From Methylovulum sp. (lineage in GTDB: Bacteria > Pseudomonadota > Gammaproteobacteria > Methylococcales > Methylomonadaceae): DNA of 7,158 bases. The notes under the pieces are model-generated. The model was given only the letters and a program-made list of their open reading frames with translations. It was not told where the DNA came from and did not search any database. The stretch is taken from NCBI GenBank assembly GCA_028713595.1, contig JAQTNZ010000128.1, positions 1 through 7,158 of the forward strand. Direction: 5' to 3'. Each line of letters opens with the position of its first letter. Positions within the stretch are counted from its first letter, which is position 1. The position numbers and the translations under genes are program-made. Of the stretch, positions 1-4,971 are shown in pieces.

Positions 1-821
1 ACCTGCCCTTTGTGCATCCGGCGGAACCGTGCAAAATAGGATTCGGCTTGGTTGGTGCATTCGCCGCCTTCACCTTTGTAGCGGTCTTGGTGGTTGATGC
101 GCTTCATGGCGAACTTGGCATGTAATGCGTCATAACATTTGGCTTCATCGGCATGGATGGTGGCCTCGCCGTTAATATGGCTTTCCGCCAGTTTCCTTAT
201 GTCGGCTTGGTTTTCTGACTTCACCACGAAGGTTTTGGTTTTTACCGCGCCTTCGCCCTCTTCGCCGCGTTCGCGGATGGTGATGATGCAACGCTTGTTG
301 GGGTTTTGGTTATCGACCAGCCGCAAGTCCTTACGGTCGGCCTTTTCGTTTTCAGGGCGGACATAGCCGTTCACATAAGCCCCGTCAATCTCGACCACCC
401 CCTCCAATTTGTCGGCACTGTCCGAATTTGCGCCCAATGACTCCCTAATCTTGTGCATCAGCACGAAAGCCGTCTTATATTGCACGTCCAGATCACGCGA
501 CAATTGCAGGGCAGAAAAGCCTTTGGCGGTATTGGTAAACAGCGCGACCGCGCCAAGATAAATCCTCAAGGGTAGTTTGTGGTGGGCGAACAGAGTGCCG
601 GACGTGATGCTAAAGGTGTGGTTACAGCCTTTGCAACGCCATTGCTTGCGGGTCTTGATGAAATAATGCTTGTCGGTAAGGCCGCAGGTGGGGCAAGCAG
701 GGTCATTGTCGCCCCAACGGGATTCCTTGAACAGGTCAAAAGCGGACTCATCGGTCAGGGTGAAGATTTGCATCAATGACAGTGAACGGGCTTTTGCTGA
801 TAGTAGGAAATGTTGTGCCAT
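1..821 (-). CDS. IS1595-family (ISXO2-like) transposase, 3' end cut by window edge
   Basis: This frame is open from an ATG at 821 to the window edge, giving 273 codons without a stop; family members are around 300 residues or more, so the C-terminus lies outside. Residues 43-66 form a zinc ribbon (CPTCG at 43-47, CKGC at 63-66), the N-terminal DNA-binding part typical of IS1595 transposases. A DDE-type (RNase H fold) catalytic core follows, with likely metal ligands D146 in EIDGAY and D225 in HADE. The third is probably in NQAESYFARFRR (N257 or E260). The start is supported by GGAGA at 829-833, 8 nt from the ATG; a second Met at residue 17 is a weaker alternative. The enzyme should catalyse cut-and-paste or related movement of its element. 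It is divergent from the DUF6471-type gene at 953. I could not find the terminal inverted repeats or target duplications, so element borders are not called. No internal frameshift is seen in the visible part. Confidence 0.88.
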   Translation of the reverse strand, partial: MAQHFLLSAKARSLSLMQIFTLTDESAFDLFKESRWGDNDPACPTCGLTDKHYFIKTRKQWRCKGCNHTFSITSGTLFAHHKLPLRIYLGAVALFTNTAKGFSALQLSRDLDVQYKTAFVLMHKIRESLGANSDSADKLEGVVEIDGAYVNGYVRPENEKADRKDLRLVDNQNPNKRCIITIRERGEEGEGAVKTKTFVVKSENQADIRKLAESHINGEATIHADEAKCYDALHAKFAMKRINHQDRYKGEGGECTNQAESYFARFRRMHKGQ

Positions 822-836
822 GTTGCTGTCTCCAGT

Positions 837-901
837 AATCTCCAAATGTGGGGATATTTTAACATACATGGAGATTTATACAAACAAATATGGAGATTTA
901 T
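837..901. promoter_or_regulatory. Repeated TGGAGATT motifs between divergent genes, candidate operator
   Basis: The octamer TGGAGATT occurs at 869-876 and 891-898 (22 bp apart) and inverted as AATCTCCA at 837-844. The two direct copies share the longer core ATGGAGATTTAT (868-879 and 890-901). The array lies between the divergent transposase and the DUF6471-type gene. The right copy covers the likely -35 of the latter. A spacing of two helical turns suits a dimeric or paired helix-turn-helix repressor. That the neighbouring small protein binds here is inference. An alternative is that one copy belongs to the insertion-sequence end. Confidence 0.45.
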
Positions 902-919
902 GCTACATTTGTGTAGAAT
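891..919 (+). promoter_or_regulatory. Likely sigma70 promoter of the DUF6471-type gene
   Basis: TGGAGA (891-896) as -35 and TAGAAT (914-919) as -10 are separated by 17 bp, matching the consensus at 4 of 6 and 5 of 6 positions. Initiation would fall near 926, leaving a short leader before GGAG at 941-944 and the ATG at 953. The -35 is part of a repeated motif, which suggests control by a bound protein. Confidence 0.5.
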
Positions 920-952
920 TTTTTCCACTAATGAAAATACGGAGCAATAGAA

Positions 953-1183
953 ATGTCAGAGCAAGCAGAATTGGATTGGAACAAGGTGGCAAGCGGCACG
1001 CTTAAGGCCGAACTGGCGAGGGCCAGTATAGGCTATGAGGAGTTGACGGAACGCCTAGCGGCGATAGGGATAGAGGAAACTTATAAGGCGGTGGCGGCCA
1101 AGATTAACCGTGGCTCGTTCAGCTTTGCCTTTTTTGTCCAGTGCATGAAGGCGTTAGGTATTGATAATATCAGAATAAATTAA
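953..1183 (+). CDS. DUF6471-type small protein, likely DNA-binding
   Basis: A 76-residue protein whose body reads LKAELARASIGYEELTERL (17-35), then INRGSFSFAFFVQCMKALGI (51-70). This pattern fits what I recall of the DUF6471 family: a compact helical domain related to Xre/Cro-type helix-turn-helix folds, in which the stretch around K50-F60 resembles a recognition helix region. The start is set by GGAG at 941-944, 8 nt from the ATG. The gene lies divergent from an IS1595-type transposase. It is followed after 11 nt by the zinc-ribbon gene at 1195, so the two probably share a transcript. A role as regulator of itself or of the transposase is inference from size, fold and the repeated motifs upstream. 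No catalytic motif is visible. Confidence 0.75.
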   Translation: MSEQAELDWNKVASGTLKAELARASIGYEELTERLAAIGIEETYKAVAAKINRGSFSFAFFVQCMKALGIDNIRIN

Positions 1184-1194
1184 GGTTTATAATT

Positions 1195-1656
1195 ATGTAC
1201 ACGGAGATAAACGCCGCCATTCAAGCATCAAAAACAATACTTAACATTATCAATGCCAATAAAGGTATTCTGAAATACAACGAATTAAATGCCGCTGTTT
1301 CTGAAGTTTACTCAAAACTAAATTCAGTTCAGATATCCGTATCGACGCTTTTGGAGGAAAATCAATCTCTCAAGCAGCAAATAGCTGAGATGCGAGAAAA
1401 AGAACTTAACAATGAAACATTTGATGGTGAGTTCTCGCATTATAAGCTTCATGAAATGCCATCTGGAGCGTTCGTTTACAAAATTAAGCCAGAGCATTAC
1501 AGGGAGGATTGCGTCACTTATATTTGTACAGATTGCGCTCGCAACAGGAAGATAAGCCCATTTAATACGTTCTTTAATGGGGCTATGTTTGTTTGTGATG
1601 ATTGCCATAAAAATGTCAAGACAGGATGGAAGCCGGGAGAGCATAAGAAACCATGA
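1195..1656 (+). CDS. Hypothetical protein with coiled coil and zinc ribbon
   Basis: A 153-residue protein. Residues about 1-72 are helical and rich in Glu, Gln, Lys and Leu (for example LLEENQSLKQQIAEMREKE at 52-70), which predicts a coiled coil. The C-terminal part holds a treble-clef or zinc-ribbon style site with C111-x2-C114 and C134-x2-C137, plus C106. The block YKLHEMPSGAFVYKIKPEH (83-101) links the two. The layout resembles a group of uncharacterised proteins common in prophages and genomic islands. AAGG at 1182-1185 lies 9 nt before the ATG and overlaps the stop region of the upstream gene, so translation probably follows from the same mRNA. Its codon and base use is more AT-rich than that of the cas genes, consistent with acquired DNA. 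No enzymatic motif is seen; nucleic-acid or protein binding is the most that can be inferred. Confidence 0.72.
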   Translation: MYTEINAAIQASKTILNIINANKGILKYNELNAAVSEVYSKLNSVQISVSTLLEENQSLKQQIAEMREKELNNETFDGEFSHYKLHEMPSGAFVYKIKPEHYREDCVTYICTDCARNRKISPFNTFFNGAMFVCDDCHKNVKTGWKPGEHKKP

Positions 1657-1705
1657 ATATAAGTTAGCAATGCCTTTATTTTAAGGGTGTTTCCTCATGA
1701 AATTA

Positions 1706-1733
1706 TTGACGGTTTCCCGTTTGGGCATATAGA
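1706..1733 (+). promoter_or_regulatory. Possible promoter for the two-gene unit at 1782-2530
   Basis: TTGACG (1706-1711, 5 of 6 to the -35 consensus) and TATAGA (1728-1733, 4 of 6 to the -10) are 16 bp apart in the 125-nt gap upstream of the gene at 1782. The -10 match is modest, and read-through from the upstream operon is also possible. Confidence 0.35.
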
Positions 1734-1781
1734 CATACACAATACCGAAAGCATCACCAATATATTAAATATGGAGTAAAA

Positions 1782-1979
1782 ATGGCAGACAAAATAAACA
1801 AAAATGGATTAACGGAGTCTATTCCTGATAGGAAACCCCCAGAACGACCCGCTTTTGATTCAGCTACCATATGCCCAGGCCTAGAAGGCTTTGACAACGA
1901 CAGGCGGCTATATGTAAAGAATTCCATGCCTCCCGTGCCAAACAAAAATAGAGACGATAACAATAAAGAGGATAAATGA
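1782..1979 (+). CDS. Small proline-rich hydrophilic protein of unknown function
   Basis: A 65-residue protein with no predicted membrane segment or globular motif. It is rich in Pro, Asp, Asn and Lys, with DRKPPERP at 16-23, MPPVP at 49-53, and a highly charged tail ending DDNNKEDK. It is probably largely disordered. GGAG at 1773-1776 lies 5 nt before the ATG. The stop codon overlaps the start of the next gene by 4 nt (ATGA), so the two are almost certainly translationally coupled and likely act together. I do not recognise the family. Possible roles are a partner, antitoxin-like neutraliser or regulator of the membrane protein downstream, but nothing in the sequence proves any of these. The coupling is the main reason to accept it as a real gene. 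Confidence 0.6.
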   Translation: MADKINKNGLTESIPDRKPPERPAFDSATICPGLEGFDNDRRLYVKNSMPPVPNKNRDDNNKEDK

Positions 1980-2530
1980 ACACGAAAGAGCGGCTAAACT
2001 TATCTGATGAAAACTACAACCTCTTGTTTGATATAAGAAGGTCGATCAGGTATCACGAGCGCAGGATGGCTTTTTTTTATTTTGTTCAAAATGTAACTAA
2101 TTTTTTTACCCTTCTTATGGTTGGCGTGGTTGTTATGGATTTCGCTAAAGAAGGGAAGGCTCCAGAATGGATGGTCTATATTGGGGTGGTGGCCGCACTA
2201 CTGTCAGCTTTAGATTTAGTAATCGGGCTGTCTAAGCGATCTGCATTGCACTCAGCATTGCGCGAAAAATTTGCAAACCTTGAGATAGAGATTATTTCAG
2301 GCCCACCAGATACGGAAGTATGGAGCGATTATTTAAAGCAACGGTTGATTATAGAAAAAGATGAGCCAGCGATATATTACGCCATAGATGGCTTATGCCG
2401 TAATGAATTGCTTATTGCAGAAGGGTTTTCTCCCAAAAAACCAGACGATATAAAGTATTTTGCAAAGATTGGTTGTTTCCATCGCATGACCTCCCAATTC
2501 TTAAGATGGGAAAATACGTTTTCCTTTTAG
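1976..2530 (+). CDS. Two-transmembrane SLATT-like protein, possible defence effector
   Basis: A 184-residue protein. A short N-terminal region carries RRSIRYHERR (21-30). Two hydrophobic helices follow at about 31-55 and 66-86, then a cytosolic domain beginning SKRSALHSALREKFANLEIEI (86-106) and containing IIEKDEPA (125-132) and LCRNE (140-144). The plan (basic helix, two membrane spans, helical tail with an RF..L..EI and an E.DEP motif) resembles the SLATT group of two-TM proteins. Members of that group are proposed to act as membrane-perturbing effectors in bacterial conflict systems. The match is by pattern only. No nucleotide cyclase, SMODS or SLOG gene is in view, so no signalling partner is identified. 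GAGG at 1968-1971 lies 4 nt before the ATG, inside the upstream gene. The unit ends at the terminator at 2558-2588 and converges on the CRISPR array. Confidence 0.68.
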   Translation: MNTKERLNLSDENYNLLFDIRRSIRYHERRMAFFYFVQNVTNFFTLLMVGVVVMDFAKEGKAPEWMVYIGVVAALLSALDLVIGLSKRSALHSALREKFANLEIEIISGPPDTEVWSDYLKQRLIIEKDEPAIYYAIDGLCRNELLIAEGFSPKKPDDIKYFAKIGCFHRMTSQFLRWENTFSF

Positions 2531-2557
2531 AGCAATTATTAATAGCCTAAACAATAG

Positions 2558-2588
2558 GCCGGGCTACCCAATAGCGCGGCTTTTCTTT
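2558..2588 (+). terminator. Rho-independent terminator after the SLATT-like gene
   Basis: GCCGGGCTA (2558-2566) pairs with TAGCGCGGC (2572-2580) as a 9-bp stem with a single G·G mismatch and a CCCAA loop. It is followed directly by TTTTCTTT. A smaller GCCTA/TAGGC hairpin (2545-2559) overlaps its left edge. It lies where the rightward genes and the leftward CRISPR transcript converge; the opposite strand has no good T run, so it should work mainly on the + strand. Confidence 0.82.
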
Positions 2589-2614
2589 GTGCGCCTGCTA
2601 CATAATACCGCGAA

Positions 2615-3002
2615 TTTCTAAATCGCCTATGCGGCGGTGAACTTTTTTCTTTCTGTCATGGTACGCACCTTTAATTTCTAAATCGCCTATGCGGCGGTGA
2701 ACGAGAAAGCGGCAAAGATGGTCACACGCACGGCTTTCTAAATCGCCTATGCGGCGGTGAACAGTAGTCATGGCTGTTCTCTCATATAGATTATTTTCTA
2801 AATCGCCTATGCGGCGGTGAACTAGTCATGGCTGTTCTCTCATTTTCAGGTTATTTTCTAAATCGCCTATGCGGCGGTGAACAAGGCTGGTGTTTAAAGC
2901 AGTGGCTACTAATCTTTCTAAATCGCCTATGCGGCGGTGAACGGTAAGATAAAAGCATTGACTTTAACTAAAAATTTCTAAATCGCCTATGCGGCGGTGA
3001 AC
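2615..3002 (-). CRISPR. Type I-F CRISPR array, 7 repeats and 6 spacers
   Basis: Seven identical 28-bp repeats start at 2615, 2675, 2735, 2795, 2855, 2915 and 2975, with six 32-bp spacers, giving an exact 60-bp period. On the - strand the repeat begins GTTCAC and ends TTTAGAAA, as in type I-F. It holds a hairpin CGCC-GCATA-GGCG, and the next outward pair is C opposite A. Transcription is therefore leftward from the AT-rich leader at 3003-3159, and the newest spacer should be 2943-2974. Spacers lie at 2643-2674, 2703-2734, 2763-2794, 2823-2854, 2883-2914 and 2943-2974. Those at 2763 and 2823 share 21 identical bases in a register shifted by 2. No repeat is degenerate, not even the leader-distal one. 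No spacer was seen to match elsewhere in the window. Confidence 0.98.
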
Positions 3003-3027
3003 TGGCCTTATTCAGACCAGAACCTTG

Positions 3028-3057
3028 AGTATACAAGGGTTACGGGGGATTTGGCAA
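3028..3057 (-). promoter_or_regulatory. Array promoter in the leader
   Basis: On the - strand TTGCCA (3057-3052) and TATACT (3033-3028) form -35 and -10 boxes 18 bp apart. The start would fall near 3021, about 20 nt before the first repeat, a sensible position for pre-crRNA synthesis. Confidence 0.65.
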
Positions 3058-3091
3058 CAAAATACAATGTTTTTTCATGCCCCAGTAACCC
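3037..3091. repeat. Imperfect 12-bp inverted repeat in the leader
   Basis: GGGTTACGGGGG at 3037-3048 is the inverse of CCCCAGTAACCC at 3080-3091 with one mismatch; the arms are 31 bp apart. The left arm lies between the -10 and -35 of the array promoter, and the right arm overlaps the IHF site. It may be a protein site for spacer integration or promoter control; this is inference. Confidence 0.6.
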
Positions 3092-3098
3092 ATTGATT
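3086..3098 (-). promoter_or_regulatory. IHF binding site in the leader
   Basis: AATCAATGGGTTA on the - strand matches the IHF consensus WATCAANNNNTTR at every fixed position. It lies 84 bp upstream of the first repeat. IHF bending of the leader is established for spacer integration in type I-E and has been reported for type I-F, so the site is likely functional. Confidence 0.7.
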
Positions 3099-3159
3099 AG
3101 GTTAGGTTAATTTTTAAGCCGAAATTTATTCCTATTTTTTCTTTTAATGCGATTTTTTG

Positions 3160-3789
3160 TCAAAAATAGGGTAGCCCGCCCGTTAAGGTTAGGCCCCAGC
3201 TATTGGCGCGTAACGGTTGTTCCGGCTTATCGGTGGTGATGGCTTCCGTCACCGGAAACGTGACCATATCTCCTTCCGGCCTGGGGATGCTCAGGTAAAT
3301 GTAAGGCGCGTTGGGGTGCTTGGGCGGTTGCTGCGGGGCTTGCGGTGTTGCCGTTTGATCCGATGCTTTTTTTTCTAAAAAAGTATGATGGCGTTTTTGA
3401 TAACTGCCGCTGCTGGTTTTTTCTTGGCGGAGATAACGCCGATAGCAGACCCATTGTCCGGTTGTCGGGACGGTTAGGATTTTGCCGGGGTCGGCGCGGC
3501 CTTCCAGCATCAGGCTGTGCATAAGCTTATGGGCGTTGAGCATGGATAGCAAAGTGTCAGGGCCAAACACGCGCAAGATAGGGCCGGTAGTGCCACCGCT
3601 CAGGCGTTGGTGGGCGGATGAAGTGGGGGCTTGCCAGCGCGGGAAGGCAATGGCTAAGGGATTACCCTCTTCGACATTGCCGTGGGCGCGGTTGATGCCG
3701 TGCAGCACCGCCAGCAAGCGGGAGGTGGCATCGCTAATGCCGTCAGGGTCGTCCCCTTGGAACAGAAGGATGTCGGTGTAGTGCATCAT
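3160..3789 (-). CDS. cas6f: Cas6f (Csy4), crRNA-processing endoribonuclease
   Basis: A 209-residue protein. Cas6f cuts the pre-crRNA at the base of each repeat hairpin and stays bound to the crRNA 3' end in the Csy complex. The N-terminus MMHYTDILL matches the family opening (DHYLDIRL in Pseudomonas). H30 in VLHGIN aligns with catalytic His29, and S167 in YLSIP is the likely equivalent of Ser148. An Arg-rich helix (YRRYLRQ at 116-122 and QKRHH at 131-135) should read the hairpin. The C-terminal block SWGLTLTGGLPYF aligns with the family's YGLS-GG-PWF ending, but W198 replaces the usual Tyr (Tyr176 in P. aeruginosa). A Pro/Gln/Ala-rich insert at about 142-162 makes the protein longer than the 187-residue Pseudomonas enzyme. 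The start overlaps the cas7f stop by 4 nt. The gene is last in the operon, next to the leader. Confidence 0.92.
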   Translation of the reverse strand: MMHYTDILLFQGDDPDGISDATSRLLAVLHGINRAHGNVEEGNPLAIAFPRWQAPTSSAHQRLSGGTTGPILRVFGPDTLLSMLNAHKLMHSLMLEGRADPGKILTVPTTGQWVCYRRYLRQEKTSSGSYQKRHHTFLEKKASDQTATPQAPQQPPKHPNAPYIYLSIPRPEGDMVTFPVTEAITTDKPEQPLRANSWGLTLTGGLPYF

Positions 3790-4946
3790 TTGGCGGGTTC
3801 CGCTTTGGCCTTTTTGCCTTCGCCGCCCAACACGCCACCACGCACGATTACGGACATGAAAAAGTAATCGTCAGGGGTCAGTTGCGGGTCTTGTTGCAGG
3901 CGGGCGAGTTCTTTGTCGAGCTTGCCGATGATGTCGTAGAAATGGCGGGCTTTTTTGTTGTCACGGTAAACCATGCTTTCCGTGGTGACGACTCCGTAAG
4001 GTTCGGCGGCGATGGCGCGGTTGTCGCCTAAACTTTCATCATACCAAGTGTCGATGGTGCGGATGGCGTTGCCGACTTTTTGCTCGTGCAGGATGGCTTG
4101 GTACTGGTCGGCGCTGATGCGGCGTTTGGCAAGGATTTTACTGATCTCGCGCCCGTCGGTGTCCTTATCTTTGTTGGTGGCAAATTCTTGGCTGGGGTAG
4201 ACGGTCGCGCCCGCACCGATGACGGCTTCGGCTTTCAGGTTGACACGCAAGCCGTGTTTCCACGCGTCCGCCCCTTGGGCGCAGAGTGCGGCGGCGATAT
4301 GGTCACGCAGGGTTTCGAGTTGTTGTTGTACGGCGGTATCGCTGATGGCGGCAATTTTTAGGCAGTCCTTGGCGGCAATGTTGAGGGCATCAACGTGGAT
4401 GCTTTCGGCCTCTGCCATGCCGCTGGCTTGGTAGCTTAAGATAAGGGTGAGTTTGCCGTTGTCGGCTTGGGCGACTTGGCTACGGTTGCGCCACAACCAC
4501 CGTCCGTTCGCCATGTTCATGACATAACGCTCCGCCAACAACTGCCAGCCGCCTTGGTCGGTGAAGTGCTGGTGATAAGGCCCGTAAGTGTCCATAAACG
4601 CGGGGTCGTTGCTCATGCACGAGTGCGCGGTGTTGGCTAAAAAGCTGATATGGCCTTCGATGATAAGGGTGTCGTAACCAATTGGCAAGGTGGCTTTTTC
4701 CACGCTTTGCAAGTTGGCATTGCGGGGGTTCTTCTCGCTTTTCTCGTCATTGGTTTTGGCAAGATGGCCTTGCAAAACGCTACTGTCCATAAAATTGCTG
4801 ATCGTACCGCGCAGGGCTTCCAGCGTGACCAACACGGGTTGTGAGTCTTTGGGGCCGGTGCTGCGGGTGGCGGAAAAGGCGAAAATGCTGGGTTCTAATG
4901 AGCGGGTGAAGGCCAGGGTGGAGGGGTGTTTGTATTTTTCGGTCAT
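3786..4946 (-). CDS. cas7f: Cas7f (Csy3), Csy-complex backbone subunit
   Basis: A 386-residue protein. Six copies of Cas7f normally line the crRNA spacer and form the backbone of the type I-F complex. Conserved blocks run in order: LAFTRSLEPS (11-20), RGTISN (46-51), NLQSVE (78-83), NMANGRWLWRNR (144-155), VYPSQE (249-254), GNAIRTIDTWY (292-302), EPYGVVT (315-321) and VRGGVLG (368-374). All match the Pseudomonas protein, which is about 342 residues. The extra length is spread over small loops, a stretch around 332-360, and a Lys/Ala/Glu-rich tail. The start has an AAGGA ribosome binding site, 7 nt from the ATG and 25 nt after the cas5f stop. This gives the highest-copy subunit its own translation signal. 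The stop overlaps the cas6f start. Confidence 0.96.
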   Translation of the reverse strand: MTEKYKHPSTLAFTRSLEPSIFAFSATRSTGPKDSQPVLVTLEALRGTISNFMDSSVLQGHLAKTNDEKSEKNPRNANLQSVEKATLPIGYDTLIIEGHISFLANTAHSCMSNDPAFMDTYGPYHQHFTDQGGWQLLAERYVMNMANGRWLWRNRSQVAQADNGKLTLILSYQASGMAEAESIHVDALNIAAKDCLKIAAISDTAVQQQLETLRDHIAAALCAQGADAWKHGLRVNLKAEAVIGAGATVYPSQEFATNKDKDTDGREISKILAKRRISADQYQAILHEQKVGNAIRTIDTWYDESLGDNRAIAAEPYGVVTTESMVYRDNKKARHFYDIIGKLDKELARLQQDPQLTPDDYFFMSVIVRGGVLGGEGKKAKAEPAK

Positions 4947-4953
4947 GGTTTAA

Positions 4954-4958
4954 TCCTT
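4954..4958 (-). promoter_or_regulatory. Ribosome binding site of cas7f
   Basis: AAGGA lies 7 nt before the cas7f ATG, in the only real gap between cas genes in the window. The other two junctions rely on 4-nt overlaps, so this site may serve to raise Cas7f output to match its multiple copies per complex. Confidence 0.7.
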
Positions 4959-4971
4959 ATTTGTTGGTGAG

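Larger units (their letters stand above)
3003..3159 (-). promoter_or_regulatory. CRISPR leader
   Basis: This is the AT-rich stretch between the cas6f stop and the first repeat on the side predicted by repeat polarity. It contains the array promoter, an exact IHF consensus site, an imperfect inverted repeat and a short tandem ACCTA duplication near 3099-3110. No convincing terminator follows cas6f, so cas transcripts may also read into the array. Confidence 0.8.

Noticed and set aside
579..1005. Open frames on the + strand at 579-779 and 670-1005
   Set aside because: They run antisense through the transposase and partly over the promoter region; the transposase frame carries the zinc ribbon and catalytic motifs.
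1324..1963. Minus-strand open frames at 1324-1644 and 1754-1963
   Set aside because: They are shadows of + strand genes that have ribosome binding sites and coupled spacing.
1976..2530. CBASS system
   Set aside because: A SLATT-like protein alone is not enough; no nucleotidyltransferase or other CBASS gene is in the window.
2763..2854. Self-targeting of the transposase start region by the two related spacers
   Set aside because: The likeness is limited to a purine-rich stretch, AACA and ATG; there is no contiguous match long enough for a protospacer.
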